Shown here in pieces: positions 27,211 to 36,190 of a DNA stretch of 64,000 nt. Below the pieces are notes generated by a model that saw only the letters and a list, made by a program, of their open reading frames with translations, did not search any database and was not told the origin of the DNA. Origin of the DNA: Oceaniferula flava (GTDB lineage: Bacteria > Verrucomicrobiota > Verrucomicrobiia > Verrucomicrobiales > Akkermansiaceae); assembly GCF_016811075.1 (NCBI RefSeq), contig NZ_JAFBGL010000004.1, positions 282,558 to 346,557 on the forward strand, in the 5' to 3' direction. Each line of letters opens with the position of its first letter. Within the stretch, counting starts at the first letter, position 1. The position numbers were made by a program, and so were the translations under genes.

Positions 27211-28587
27211 TTAGCTTAAACGATCTAACAATTTCTGATGAATCCCCTCGAAGCCACCATTGCTGAGCACGGCAACCGTGTCACCCGACTGAGCCTTATC
27301 CCCCACCAATGCGACGATGTCAGTGACCGTTTCGCAGTACCAACATTCGGTGCCGGAGCTCTGCACATCGGCGACGAGTTTTACCGGGTTCAAGCGATCT
27401 GCCTCAGGCACTTTTTCCGGATCCGGCACGGCGGGCACGATGGCGAAGTCCGCCTTGCTCAGTGAGCTGGCGAGTTCGTTTTGGAAAATGTTTCGCCGCG
27501 TGGTGTTCGAGCGTGGCTCGAAGATCACCCAGAGTCGGGAGTCCGAGTATTGCTGACGCAAGCTATCAACCGCCAGACCAATAGCCGTGGGGTGGTGGGC
27601 GAAGTCATCAATCACACGCACACCTCCTGCGATGCCACGCACTTCCTGACGCCGTGCAATGCCTTCGAAGCTCAGCAGCCCATCGCGGATCTGATCCGGG
27701 GTGAAGCCGGAGAACTTGGCCGCACAGACTGCCATGGCAGCATTGCGCACATTGAACTCACCGGCCATCGGGATTTGGTAGCGTTCGCCATCGAGATCGA
27801 AGCGGGTGCAGTCGGAGGCGTATTCGATCTCGGTCACCTGCAGGTCACAGCTTTCACCCAATCCCACGGTGGTGACCGGGGCCGGTGCACCATCGGCGAC
27901 ATCAAGGCTGTTAGGGCAGTCGCCATTGACAAAGGCCATGCCATTGCGCGGCACGATGTTGAGCAAGCGACGGAAGGTCAGCTTGATTTCATCGAGCGAA
28001 TCGTAGATGTCGGCGTGATCGTATTCCACGTTGTTCACCACCACCACTTCGGGCAAGTAGTGGAGGAACTTCGAGCGCTTGTCGAAGAAAGCGGTGTCGT
28101 ATTCATCCCCCTCGAGGACAACAAAATCGGAGTCGGTGAACGCCGCACCTTTTCCCAGGTTGCGTGGAATTCCGCCAATCATGTGGCTCGGATCGACGCC
28201 GGCATTTTTCAGCAGCCAGGCGAGCAACGAGCTGGTGGTCGTCTTGCCATGGGTGCCGCTGACCACGAGGTTGCGCTTGCCGCGGAGGAAATGCTCCTTG
28301 AGGATTTCCGGCAGGGAAACGTAGAGCAGCTTGCGCTCGAGCGCCGCTTCGGCTTCTTCGTTGCCGCGACTGATCGCATTCCCCACGACGATGACCTCGG
28401 CGGTTTCCGGAATGTTCTCGGCTTTAAATCCCGGGAAAATCTGCACCCCCTGATCTTCGAGGAAGGTGGACATCGGAGGGTAGACATTTTCGTCGGAGCC
28501 GGTGACGGTGAATCCTTTGGCCTTCATCGCGGCCGCGACGGAACCCATGGCGGTTCCACAAATTCCAATAAAGTGAACGTGTTGCAT
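27211..28587 (-). CDS. mpl: Mpl: UDP-MurNAc:L-Ala-gamma-D-Glu-meso-DAP ligase
   Basis: A 458-residue Mur-ligase-family protein. ATG 28587 gives the family start MQHVHFIGICGTAMGSVA; an upstream in-frame ATG would add 39 unrelated residues overlapping the next gene. The ATP-binding motif is SGTHGKTTTSSLLAWLL (about residues 110-127), and the central FVVLEGDEYDTAFFDKRSKFLHY is characteristic of Mpl rather than MurC. Mpl attaches recycled tripeptide to UDP-MurNAc in cell-wall recycling in the cytoplasm. It is followed directly by the EamA transporter gene. Confidence 0.9.
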   Translation of the reverse strand: MQHVHFIGICGTAMGSVAAAMKAKGFTVTGSDENVYPPMSTFLEDQGVQIFPGFKAENIPETAEVIVVGNAISRGNEEAEAALERKLLYVSLPEILKEHFLRGKRNLVVSGTHGKTTTSSLLAWLLKNAGVDPSHMIGGIPRNLGKGAAFTDSDFVVLEGDEYDTAFFDKRSKFLHYLPEVVVVNNVEYDHADIYDSLDEIKLTFRRLLNIVPRNGMAFVNGDCPNSLDVADGAPAPVTTVGLGESCDLQVTEIEYASDCTRFDLDGERYQIPMAGEFNVRNAAMAVCAAKFSGFTPDQIRDGLLSFEGIARRQEVRGIAGGVRVIDDFAHHPTAIGLAVDSLRQQYSDSRLWVIFEPRSNTTRRNIFQNELASSLSKADFAIVPAVPDPEKVPEADRLNPVKLVADVQSSGTECWYCETVTDIVALVGDKAQSGDTVAVLSNGGFEGIHQKLLDRLS

Positions 28588-28633
28588 GAAAATAGTATTC
28601 AGATTGAAGTAACCAGGAAGAAGGTGGTGCTTC

Positions 28634-29515
28634 CTAAAAATGAGGGGCGGAAACGGTGCCGCCTTGGATCTCGTTGGTGCGCCGCAGCAGGATGTTGTCG
28701 GCAATTTCGCTGACCATCTGCTCTAACAATAGACGAAGATGACTGCCCTGACGATAATCGGCCGGCGCGATGTGTTTCACGCGGTCTGCCTTGGCACAGA
28801 GCTGGTAGCACTTTCGGAAGCTGCGGCGGCTGGGGTCTTCCGGATTATACACCGCGATGGCATTGCCACCATTCTTACGCATCACCGTGAAGCAGGGAAC
28901 ATCCGTCGGGCCATCGCCGACATAAACCATATTCTCGAAAGGGATCGGGCGCAGTTCGGGCGCGAGGTGATCGTTGACGTCTTCGGAGTAGTCTAACAAC
29001 CCCTTGTTGATTCGGAACAAATATTGGGTTTTTGTGGTGTGGGAAATGGTGCGTTTGGAAAAGCGGATATGGCCCTGCTTGTCTTCGCCAAATTCACAGC
29101 CGTAAATTGCACGGAATTGATTGCGAATGCTGCTGCCTTCCAAGAGGGCCTTGAGACCGGACGAGACGATGTAGTATTCCAGTCGGATATCTTGCGCATG
29201 ATGGTCATCGGTCAGGCACGCATCGCGGATGCCGTCGAACATTTCCGGCACGCCGGGGAAATAGCTCAGGTTGCTACCTAGCTCGGTGAGGCGGGCATTG
29301 GATACTTGGTCCATTTCCAGATAATCTAACAAACATTGCATGTAAGCCAGCTCACCATCCCATTGCTGGTCTTGCACCAGCGCGTTGCACTTTTTCCAAA
29401 ACGACTCCGGATTGATGCCGAATTCAGGGAACACGACATCATCCTGCATGTAGCTCGGACTGAGCGTCTGATCGTAGTCGAAAACGAGCGCGATGGTATT
29501 TTGTGCAATGGCCAT
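28634..29515 (-). CDS. HAD-superfamily phosphatase
   Basis: A 293-residue soluble protein. ATG 29515 places the HAD motif I, ALVFDYDQTLSPSY, near residue 10; a start at 29575 would add a hydrophobic leader unlikely for this family. Motif II is YIVSSG (about 120) and motif III/IV is ENMVYVGDGPTDVPCF (about 220-235), so all four catalytic elements are present. Substrate is unknown. It lies 46 bp upstream of mpl on the same strand and may be cotranscribed. Confidence 0.85.
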   Translation of the reverse strand: MAIAQNTIALVFDYDQTLSPSYMQDDVVFPEFGINPESFWKKCNALVQDQQWDGELAYMQCLLDYLEMDQVSNARLTELGSNLSYFPGVPEMFDGIRDACLTDDHHAQDIRLEYYIVSSGLKALLEGSSIRNQFRAIYGCEFGEDKQGHIRFSKRTISHTTKTQYLFRINKGLLDYSEDVNDHLAPELRPIPFENMVYVGDGPTDVPCFTVMRKNGGNAIAVYNPEDPSRRSFRKCYQLCAKADRVKHIAPADYRQGSHLRLLLEQMVSEIADNILLRRTNEIQGGTVSAPHF

Positions 29516-29746
29516 AGTGATATCTGCCCCGATGACTGGACAAACAAAGAAACCAGCCATGGCCGTGAACAGCAAGTGTGAAAAGGTCGGGCCCGCTTTT
29601 TCCGGCCTAGCTCAAATTGTCCAAATCATTGATTACCAACCACCAGAGAACTTCATCCCTCCGATCTTCCTCTGTGACGCTTTGGCCTCGCACCAGCCCA
29701 GTTTGAGCCATCGGGAATAGTCACCCGACTAACCCCACCGCCAGGC

Positions 29747-30544
29747 TCACTCGCCTGATTGACTCGGGATTTTGATGACATTCACCGAGGTGTTGTCCTG
29801 TCGCGGCTGCTTGAGCTCACACACCGCCTCCACCAGTCGCTGCGAGATTTCTTCCGCCGAACAGGTCTGAAATTCATCCAGACACTGGGCAATTTCATCA
29901 GGAGTCATCGTTTGCAGGCCATCGGAGGCTATGACGACTACATCCCCCGACTGCAGAGGTAATCCGACGGCCGGACAATCGATTAGTTCAACGTCCCTGC
30001 CTGTCAGAGCCGATCGCAGCGCATTCCGATCGGGGTGATACTTTAGCAACCGTTCATCAAGATACCCCTGCTCTACCTCCCGAAGCAGCAGTGGCATCAT
30101 GGAGTGATCTTCATTCAACTGCTCGATGCGACCATCACGATACAGATAGAGCGGAGAGTCGCCTACCGAGATCCAATAAAGTTGATCGCCCTCGACCACA
30201 ACCGCCAACAAGGTGGTGCCCATGCCTGCGAGCTCAGGGTCCGCTTGGATTGCTAACGAGAGATCCAAGGTCGCCTCCTGCACAGCGGCGGCAAGCATCT
30301 CGGGGACTTCCTGCTTTTCCGCCAGGCCGACATATTGACAGTAATCAGCCACGCTGCGCACCACCGAAGCACTGGCGTGCCCACCTGCATTCTCCCCTCC
30401 CATGCCATCAGCCAGCACAGTGAGGAGCATCTCTACGCGCCCACCATCAGCTTCTACCAGCAAGGTGAACCCTTGTGCGTCTTCTTGGTAAACTCGGTCG
30501 CCTTGAATTTGAACTCCGGCGAAATCTTGATCAGCTTTTAGCAT
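29747..30544 (-). CDS. PP2C-family protein phosphatase
   Basis: A 265-residue cytoplasmic serine/threonine phosphatase of the PPM/PP2C type. Metal-binding motifs are in order: GDRVYQEDA (about residue 15), LADGMGGENAGGHAS (about 47-61), SVGDSPLYLY, VIASDGLQTM and the final RQDNTSVNVI. No partner kinase, FHA or regulatory domain is adjacent, unlike many bacterial Stp genes, so its target is unknown. It is divergent from the SnoaL-like gene across a 223-bp A/T-rich gap that should hold promoters for both. Confidence 0.9.
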   Translation of the reverse strand: MLKADQDFAGVQIQGDRVYQEDAQGFTLLVEADGGRVEMLLTVLADGMGGENAGGHASASVVRSVADYCQYVGLAEKQEVPEMLAAAVQEATLDLSLAIQADPELAGMGTTLLAVVVEGDQLYWISVGDSPLYLYRDGRIEQLNEDHSMMPLLLREVEQGYLDERLLKYHPDRNALRSALTGRDVELIDCPAVGLPLQSGDVVVIASDGLQTMTPDEIAQCLDEFQTCSAEEISQRLVEAVCELKQPRQDNTSVNVIKIPSQSGE

Positions 30545-30767
30545 GCAAATGAAATTTTTTTATCAAACAATCATGGATCTATACCCGCGGCTCCTTCATC
30601 GGTCGATCATATTCTATCAGCTAACTAGAGAGCCTCTCAATCTTTCGATTAAACCCGCAATTTAAGAAATTGTCGTTCGCAGTCCTTACTCGATTCATCG
30701 ATCGTCCTCCCATGACTCACTATCTTCGCCCTTGACCCCGGGTTGATCTTCTCGAAGGAATGGAGGC

Positions 30768-31256
30768 ATGAAACACCTAACCTTGCTCTTCATCGCCCTC
30801 GTTTTCAGCCCCTTCCTTTCCGCCGAGGAAACTGAGACCCGTCTCACTGAGCTGGACGCCTTTTGGCAGAAGGTATCACTCGCCGTGCAGCAGGGGGATT
30901 TCGATTCCTACCAGAGCACATGTCACCCGGATGCTGTGCTGGTCAGCGGGGTGAAGAAGAAAAGTTATCCTCTCGCCGAAGCGCTCAAACGTTGGAAAAA
31001 AGAGTTTGACGACACCCGCGACGGCAAGCGCAGGTCACGGGTCGAGTTCCGCTTTTCCCACCGCTACGGCGATGACAAAACCGCACACGAAGAGGGGATG
31101 TTCATCTACTCCTACCAAACTCAGGGCGTGGAGTGGCAACACGAATACATCGACCTCGAAGCCCTGCTGGTGAAAAAAGACGGTCAATGGCTGCTGATCA
31201 TGGAATATCAGAAATCCGTCAGCACCCAGGCCGCGTGGGAAAAGTTGGCCAAGTAA
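30768..31256 (+). CDS. Secreted NTF2/SnoaL-like protein (DUF4440-type)
   Basis: A 162-residue exported protein with signal MKHLTLLFIALVFSPFLSA. The mature part reads as one NTF2-like cone fold: FWQKVSLAVQQGDFDSYQSTCHPDAVLVSG, then paired strands ending KKDGQWLLIMEYQKS. GGAGG lies close upstream of ATG 30768. No catalytic residues can be assigned; such proteins may bind small ligands or be inactive. It is probably monocistronic. Confidence 0.7.
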   Translation: MKHLTLLFIALVFSPFLSAEETETRLTELDAFWQKVSLAVQQGDFDSYQSTCHPDAVLVSGVKKKSYPLAEALKRWKKEFDDTRDGKRRSRVEFRFSHRYGDDKTAHEEGMFIYSYQTQGVEWQHEYIDLEALLVKKDGQWLLIMEYQKSVSTQAAWEKLAK

Positions 31257-31378
31257 ACACCCACTCCTATCCCTGAATTTAGACGCTTGTGCCTAATCCT
31301 TAGCCCTCAACTAACAACGCGCAGATCCCAGCATTTCCGCCTTTACGACAATCTTCACAAAGCGCAGAAGATAGAGGC

Positions 31379-32656
31379 ATGATGAAATGTCTCTTCCCCC
31401 TGTTCTTTTCACTCAGCCTGAGCCTGACGGCGGCTCCTACGGCCCAGCGTGTTTGGACGTCTACAGCCGGCACCACCGTGGAGGCCTCGGCGGTGAGTTA
31501 TCAAAAAGGTTCGGTATCGTTCAAGACCAGCGCCGGTCGCGTGATCCGGGTGCCCTTGGAAAAATTAGTCGCCGATGACCAGACGCTGCTGCGTGAGCAC
31601 TTCGGCATTGTCGAGCCCAAGCCAGGCGAGCCGACCAGCAGCGAGCGCGCATTCATCACCGATGACTTTCCGCACCCCGTGGGCGAAGCGTCCGGACCGA
31701 TTGAAGCCGGCAATGGCTCCAACTATTACATCTACATCCCCAAAACCCTGCGCAAAGACCGCCCAGTTCCTCTGATGATTTACACCTCGGCCGGTGGCGG
31801 CAAGGAGCGGGTGGTGAATCGTTATAAGCTCGGTGCCGAGCTCAATGGCTGGATTATCGCATCCCCAGTAGAATCCAAAAACGGCCCTAGCCACCCGGAG
31901 GGTAACTACAAACATAGCAAGCAATGCTTTGAGCATCTCATTGCCACTCTTCCGATCGATCAGGAACGTATCTACTTCTCTGGAGATTCTGGGGGCGGTG
32001 CGATGGCTTTTTACAATGCCATGCGCATCCAATCCGCAGGCATCATGCCCTTCGTCGCTTACTCGCCGGAGAATAACTACAAGAAAAAGCACTACTGCTA
32101 CAGCATCGGAGGGGCCTCTGATTTCAATCGCTATAGCACCGCCAGAGCCGCCGCCCAATATGGCAAACGTGGCATCCACCGCTTTGTCAAAGGTGGCCAC
32201 ACCAATGGACCGGAAGAGGCCGGCGTGGAGGGCATGGTATGGCTCAATGGAATGCACCTCGCCGATACCCGCAAGGACTCGGAGCTGGACGATGATCGAC
32301 TCGACTTCGAAAGCACACTAATCAACTGGATCAAGGAGCTGACCGAGGAGACACCGCACCGCGCCTACTACTGGTGCGATTTCCTCGTGAACCACTACGA
32401 GATCGAAGGAAAAAATGCCTCTCTCGTCGGCCCACTGATGAAAGCTCTGGAAAAGGATCCCAACAACGCTCGCTACGTCGAAGGACTCGAGGCACTGGAT
32501 GATTTTTCCGATAAATACTTCACCTCAGCCCAAGGCGCCTCCTCGCTGCCTCGCATCAACAAGGCACTGGAGAAGCTCTCAGAGAAATACATCGGTGTGC
32601 CTTATATCGAAATGATCTCACTGGAATTGGCCAAACCCATGGCCAAGCCTAAGTAA
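31379..32656 (+). CDS. Secreted SHD1-domain alpha/beta-hydrolase-like protein
   Basis: A 425-residue exported protein (signal MMKCLFPLFFSLSLSLTAAPT). An SHD1-like segment follows (RVWTSTAGTTVEASAVSYQKG...RVPLEKLVADDQ, about residues 24-72), common in secreted proteins of Planctomycetota and Verrucomicrobiota. The rest resembles an esterase/peptidase-type alpha/beta hydrolase: YYIYIPKTLRKDRPVPLMIYTSAGG, and the nucleophile-elbow-like IYFSGDSGGGAMAF (Ser about 204). A His-containing KGGHTNGPEEAG could supply the catalytic His. Substrate is unknown. Confidence 0.7.
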   Translation: MMKCLFPLFFSLSLSLTAAPTAQRVWTSTAGTTVEASAVSYQKGSVSFKTSAGRVIRVPLEKLVADDQTLLREHFGIVEPKPGEPTSSERAFITDDFPHPVGEASGPIEAGNGSNYYIYIPKTLRKDRPVPLMIYTSAGGGKERVVNRYKLGAELNGWIIASPVESKNGPSHPEGNYKHSKQCFEHLIATLPIDQERIYFSGDSGGGAMAFYNAMRIQSAGIMPFVAYSPENNYKKKHYCYSIGGASDFNRYSTARAAAQYGKRGIHRFVKGGHTNGPEEAGVEGMVWLNGMHLADTRKDSELDDDRLDFESTLINWIKELTEETPHRAYYWCDFLVNHYEIEGKNASLVGPLMKALEKDPNNARYVEGLEALDDFSDKYFTSAQGASSLPRINKALEKLSEKYIGVPYIEMISLELAKPMAKPK

Positions 32657-32756
32657 GGTCGGCGAGTTCCGAGCTGCTCGAGTGTCATCGTTCTGCACAA
32701 CGGACAACCGCCACCCGACCACAACTTCAGCACTCGTTCCCCGTCCAAACTTGGAC

Positions 32757-32797
32757 AAAAAAACACCCGACTCCACACAGCGGTGAAGTCGGGTGTT
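32757..32797 (-). terminator. Terminator for the YegP-like gene
   Basis: An 11-bp stem AACACCCGACT / AGTCGGGTGTT flanked on the plus strand by a run of seven A, which becomes a T run when read on the minus strand. It lies 21 bp after the stop codon of the DUF1508 gene. Confidence 0.85.
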
Positions 32798-32817
32798 AGA
32801 AAGTGGTTTCCCAGCCG

Positions 32818-33144
32818 TTACGCGGTGAGATCCTTGATATCGCCAGCGCAGTTTTTACCGACGGAGGCGATTCCGTTTTTCAAGCCGGATGCTGTTTTGT
32901 ACATCTGGCTTTGACCGATAATCTGGCCGTTGCCGGACTTCAGCACGAAGTATTGCTTCCCATTGGTGGAGTCCTTGATCTCAAACTTGGACTCATCAGG
33001 TCCGTTCTTTTTCACAGAGGCCACGCCGTTTTCACAGCCGCCCTTGTCCTTGTAGGCCTGACCGGTGAGAATGATCTCGCCATTCTTGGCCTTCAGACGG
33101 AAATGATACTTCTGGGTTTTTTCGCTTTGATAGATTTCAAACAT
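32818..33144 (-). CDS. YegP-family (DUF1508) protein
   Basis: A 108-residue protein built of two tandem DUF1508 units: FEIYQSEKTQKYHFRLKAKN / GQAYKDKGGCENGVASVKKN and FEIKDSTNGKQYFVLKSGN / SQMYKTASGLKNGIASVGKN. The duplicated K-NG-ASV-KN motif is diagnostic. Family members are small cytoplasmic proteins of unknown role. It has its own terminator and appears monocistronic. Confidence 0.9.
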   Translation of the reverse strand: MFEIYQSEKTQKYHFRLKAKNGEIILTGQAYKDKGGCENGVASVKKNGPDESKFEIKDSTNGKQYFVLKSGNGQIIGQSQMYKTASGLKNGIASVGKNCAGDIKDLTA

Positions 33145-33261
33145 AATCGTGGGAATAGTTGGTTGTTAGGAGTGGGCCATGATTGCAATCACAGACATTA
33201 CACGACCCTATCCATAGCTTGAGATGAGGCAAGCTCTCAATTCTGTCACTTCTATCTCCAA

Positions 33262-33852
33262 TTATTTCTTGGGCCCGAGAACGGTATTCCATTGGTCGAG
33301 GTTCGCCTTTTGCGCCTTGAACAGAGCATCCGTCGAATCAAGCACCTTGATGCTCTTGATCTTATCGCCTCGTGCGATCTTGTTCACCACGTCCTGTCCC
33401 TTGGTCACTTTACCAAAAACGCTGTGCTTCCCGTTCAGGTGAGGCGTGGCATTGTGGGTGATGAAAAACTGCGATCCGTTCGTGCCGGGGCCGGCATTCG
33501 CCATGGAGAAGATGCCTGCACTATCGTGCTTCAGTTCAGGGTGAAACTCATCGCCAAAACGATAACCCGGACCACCACGACCCGTGCCGGTAGGATCACC
33601 ACCCTGGATCATGAAGTTAGGAATCACCCGGTGGAACGTAATGCCATCATAGTAACCCCGCTTGGCAAGGTTGAGGAAATTGGCCACCGTCACCGGGGTC
33701 TTGGAAGCTGTCAGAGTGGCTTCGATATCCCCCTTGTCCGTGCTCATCACGATCCGGATATCCTTCACTTCATCACTTTTTTCTTCCTGCGCGTGAACGG
33801 AGAAACAACCAGCAACCAGTGCTGTCATCATAGTCAGTAGGTATTTTTTCAT
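33262..33852 (-). CDS. Exported cyclophilin-type peptidyl-prolyl isomerase
   Basis: A 196-residue protein. ATG 33852 gives a signal peptide ([21 protein letters not shown]); an upstream ATG at 33879 would spoil it. The Cys within AGC could instead be a lipobox. The cyclophilin core is complete: [42 protein letters not shown] and [10 protein letters not shown]. It catalyses cis-trans isomerisation of Xaa-Pro bonds in the periplasm. The gene is monocistronic, with an unusual repeat region upstream. Confidence 0.9.
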   Translation of the reverse strand: MKKYLLTMMTALVAGCFSVHAQEEKSDEVKDIRIVMSTDKGDIEATLTASKTPVTVANFLNLAKRGYYDGITFHRVIPNFMIQGGDPTGTGRGGPGYRFGDEFHPELKHDSAGIFSMANAGPGTNGSQFFITHNATPHLNGKHSVFGKVTKGQDVVNKIARGDKIKSIKVLDSTDALFKAQKANLDQWNTVLGPKK

Positions 33853-33910
33853 CAGGGAATGAAGTAAACCCCATCCCACCCCAGTGCAAGCGGGAATGAG
33901 AGATCGCTGG

Positions 33911-34038
33911 TTGACTGGTTGACTGGTTGACTGGTTGACTGGTTGACTGGTTGATTGGTTGATTGGTTGATTGGTTGATTGGTTGATTGGTTGATTGGTT
34001 GATTGGTTGATTGGTTGATTGGTTGATTGGTTGATTGG
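33911..34038. repeat. 16-copy octamer tandem repeat (TTGAYTGG)n
   Basis: Sixteen exact 8-bp units in a row: five TTGACTGG (33911-33950) then eleven TTGATTGG (33951-34038). All units are perfect apart from the C/T change, which occurs once as a block boundary. It is not a CRISPR because there are no spacers. An open frame across it on the minus strand only reflects the repeat. Confidence 0.95.
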
Positions 34039-34120
34039 CTGGTGCTCGGTAGCCGGTAGTCAGTGAGTGTTGGGCATTGACTGGCATGAGGAAGAGGAAG
34101 AGCAAGGTCATGGCCGCCCA

Positions 34121-34207
34121 GACCCGAAGGGTCGACACAAACTAGCGCGGGGTGAAACCCCGGGACCCCGCATCCCCAACACCATCAAGTCCCGGAGGGA
34201 CGACAGA
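34121..34207. repeat. REP-like palindromic element
   Basis: Three palindromes in close order: GACCCGAAGGGTC (34121-34133), CGGGGTGAAACCCCG (34148-34162) and GTCCCGGAGGGAC (34189-34201), followed by GACAGAA. This arrangement resembles intergenic repeats I recall from Planctomycetota and Verrucomicrobiota genomes. Only one copy is seen in this window. Confidence 0.55.
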
Positions 34208-34337
34208 AGCCCGGCCTCACCAAAACACCCAAACTCTCACCGCATCCCCAAATCGCCTTAACCTTTATTTCCACAACATTCGAAATAATATTTGCCTCAC
34301 CCCGCCACCATGCGTAGAATCCCGTCACAGATTCGTG

Positions 34338-34652
34338 ATGAACATTGAAGAAACAGCCCTCTGCATGGCCGAACTCGGCCACAAAACCCGCCTCGCGGTC
34401 TTCCGCCATCTGGTTCAAGCCGGCAAGACAGGTCTACCCGTTGGCGAGCTCCAGAAGCAGCTTGAAATCCCCGCCTCCACCCTTTCCCACCACATCTCAC
34501 GCCTGACACGCGCCGGCCTGGTGGTGCAGGAACGTAACGGCACCACCCTCACCTGCCTGCCCCAGTATCAGGTTTTGCAGGAAATGATCGATTTCCTCGT
34601 CGATCAATGCTGCTCCGGCGAACCCTGCCTCGACACTCCCTGCGATTGCTAA
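34338..34652 (+). CDS. arsR: ArsR/SmtB-family regulator, probably arsenic-responsive
   Basis: A 104-residue winged-helix repressor. ATG 34338 yields the family N-terminus (MNIEETALCMAELGHKTRLAVFRHLVQAG); the helix-turn-helix is LEIPASTLSHHISRLTRAGLV (about residues 43-63). The C-terminus carries a cysteine cluster (QCCSGEPCLDTPCDC), a plausible As(III)/Sb(III) sensor. The gene lies 63 bp upstream of an ACR3 arsenite exporter gene, so it should repress the pair and release on arsenite. The A/T-rich region 34262-34310 is the probable operator. Confidence 0.85.
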   Translation: MNIEETALCMAELGHKTRLAVFRHLVQAGKTGLPVGELQKQLEIPASTLSHHISRLTRAGLVVQERNGTTLTCLPQYQVLQEMIDFLVDQCCSGEPCLDTPCDC

Positions 34653-34715
34653 CCGCCCTTTTTTTTCACCTCTTACTTCCATCCTTCCAGAAACAACAAA
34701 ACAACTACCGTCACC

Positions 34716-35885
34716 ATGAACAACGACCGTAAAATGACCAACATCTTCGAGCGTTACCTGACCGTTTGGGTAGGGCTGTGTATCGTCGCCGGAATTTTGT
34801 TAGGAAAAGCGGCACCCGATCTGGCGAAGTCGCTCGACGGCCTCGCCATCCACGTCAACGGCGCCCCGGTGATCTCCATCCCCATCGCCATCTGCCTTTT
34901 CCTAATGATGTATCCCATCATGGTGAAAATCGATTTCAACCGCGTGATCAAAGCCGGCAGAAGCGGCAAGCCGGTTTTCCTCACCCTCTTCATCAACTGG
35001 TGTGTCAAACCCTTCACCATGTATGCCATCGCCCTGCTGTTCCTCGGTGTCTTGCTGAAAAACATGATCGGCCCCGATGCCATGGATCTGGTGAAAATGC
35101 CCTTCGGCCTGGATCTCCCGGTCGGTTCCGAACACGGCGCCGGCACCGTGGTCATGAGCGAGGGCGTGAAAATGCTGCAGATTCCCCTGTGGCGCAGCTA
35201 CTTCGCCGGCTGTATCCTGTTAGGCATCGCCCCCTGCACCGCCATGGTGCTGGTCTGGGGATATCTCGCCCGAGGTAACGACGGCCTAACACTGGTCATG
35301 GTCGCCATCAACTCACTCACCATGCTGGTGCTTTACGGCGTGTTAGGCGGCTTCTTGTTAGGTGTCGGTCAGCTGCCGATTCCTTGGCAGGCCCTGCTCC
35401 TCTCCGTCGCCATCTACGTCGCCCTGCCGCTAGTCACCGGCTACTTTTCCAGAAAATGGATCATCTCCGCCAAGGGCGAAACCTGGTTCCAGGAGAAATT
35501 CCTCCACCGCCTCACCCCCGTCACCATCGCCGCCCTGTTGTTGACCCTGGTGCTGCTGTTCAGCTTCAAAGGCGAGATCATCCTGGCCAATCCTCTCACC
35601 ATCGTCTGGATCTCCATCCCCCTAGCCCTGCAGACCCTGCTGATCTTCGCCCTCGGCTACGGTGCGGCCAAGATCATGAAGTTGAAATACGAAGACGCCG
35701 CCCCGGTCGCCATGATCGGCGCCTCCAACCACTTCGAGGTCGCCATCGCCACCGCCGTCATGCTCTTCGGCCTCTCCTCAGGCGCCGCCCTCGCCACCGT
35801 CGTCGGAGTCCTGATCGAAGTCCCCCTAATGCTCCTCCTCGTCAGCGTCTGCAAAAAGACCCAAGGCTGGTTCGGCGAGCCGTAA
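34716..35885 (+). CDS. acr3: ACR3-family arsenite efflux transporter
   Basis: A 389-residue inner-membrane protein with ten hydrophobic helices. The conserved ACR3 segment [19 protein letters not shown] (about residues 170-188) contains the essential Cys, and [16 protein letters not shown] near residue 330 is also typical. It exports arsenite using the proton-motive force. It follows arsR; no arsenate reductase (arsC) gene is next to it. A terminator lies 11 bp after the stop. Confidence 0.92.
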   Translation: MNNDRKMTNIFERYLTVWVGLCIVAGILLGKAAPDLAKSLDGLAIHVNGAPVISIPIAICLFLMMYPIMVKIDFNRVIKAGRSGKPVFLTLFINWCVKPFTMYAIALLFLGVLLKNMIGPDAMDLVKMPFGLDLPVGSEHGAGTVVMSEGVKMLQIPLWRSYFAGCILLGIAPCTAMVLVWGYLARGNDGLTLVMVAINSLTMLVLYGVLGGFLLGVGQLPIPWQALLLSVAIYVALPLVTGYFSRKWIISAKGETWFQEKFLHRLTPVTIAALLLTLVLLFSFKGEIILANPLTIVWISIPLALQTLLIFALGYGAAKIMKLKYEDAAPVAMIGASNHFEVAIATAVMLFGLSSGAALATVVGVLIEVPLMLLLVSVCKKTQGWFGEP

Positions 35886-35893
35886 CACCCGGA

Positions 35894-35947
35894 CACAAAA
35901 AAACCACCGATACCGGTGGTTTTTCAGATGGAGGCGGGAGCGGGAAT
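35894..35947. repeat. 54-bp direct repeat, copy 1 (terminator plus truncated tRNA-Cys 3' end)
   Basis: Matches 36114-36167 with a single mismatch (G/T beside the hairpin loop), offset by exactly 220 bp. The right part (35929-35947) equals the last 19 bases of tRNA-Cys including CCA, read on the minus strand. It looks like a scar of another integration or a duplication at the att site. Confidence 0.85.
35897..35925. terminator. Terminator after acr3 (part of duplicated segment)
   Basis: The hairpin CCACCG / CGGTGG is flanked by runs of A on the left and T on the right, so it can work in both directions. It ends the ars operon. An almost identical copy is at 36117-36145. Confidence 0.8.
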
Positions 35948-36113
35948 GACCTCGCCCACTCGGTCTGTGCCAGTCTGAAAATTCCCTCCTCCGGGAATTT
36001 GTTAATATAAAAGCGTGATACACGCACTGCGTGTGCGCTCAAACCCGGCCTGAGGAAGGGTTCTCATCCCACTCCCGCCTTCGTTGATCAATTTCAAGAC
36101 CGAGTGAAGCAGG

Positions 36114-36167
36114 CACAAAAAAACCACCTATACCGGTGGTTTTTCAGATGGAGGCGGGAGCGGGAAT
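36114..36167. repeat. 54-bp direct repeat, copy 2 (overlaps attL)
   Basis: Second copy of the terminator-plus-tRNA-end segment. Its hairpin (36117-36145) would have been the original minus-strand terminator of the tRNA-Cys gene before the island entered. Its right end runs into the 30-bp left attachment repeat. Confidence 0.85.
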
Positions 36168-36178
36168 CGAACCCGCGA
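36149..36178. repeat. Left attachment repeat of the island
   Basis: Thirty bases identical to 56043-56072. On the minus strand they read as the T arm, 3' acceptor strand and CCA of tRNA-Cys. After the repeat the sequence departs from the tRNA, so this is the displaced 3' end and not a tRNA gene. Confidence 0.93.
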
Positions 36179-36190
36179 TTCGATTCCGTG

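Larger units (their letters stand above)
33853..34337. other. Intergenic region with octamer repeat, REP-like element and ars promoter
   Basis: This 485-bp gap between the divergent cyclophilin and arsR-like genes holds no supported gene. It contains a 16-copy octamer tandem repeat (33911-34038), a REP-like triple hairpin (34121-34207) and an A/T-rich stretch (34262-34310, including ATTCGAAATAATATTTGC) that is the likely arsR promoter/operator. Confidence 0.7.

Noticed and set aside
27481..28713. 410-codon plus-strand open frame
   Set aside because: Antisense to mpl, which has the full ligase motif set.
33911..34038. Possible CRISPR array
   Set aside because: The units are contiguous 8-mers without spacers, and no cas genes are near.
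33773..34138. Minus-strand open frame with repeated Asn-Gln-Pro/Ser residues
   Set aside because: It is produced by the octamer tandem repeat, overlaps the cyclophilin start, and has no ribosome site or recognisable domain.
36149..36178. Second tRNA gene
   Set aside because: Only the T arm, 3' acceptor strand and CCA are present; the remaining tRNA parts are missing, so it is an attachment-site copy.
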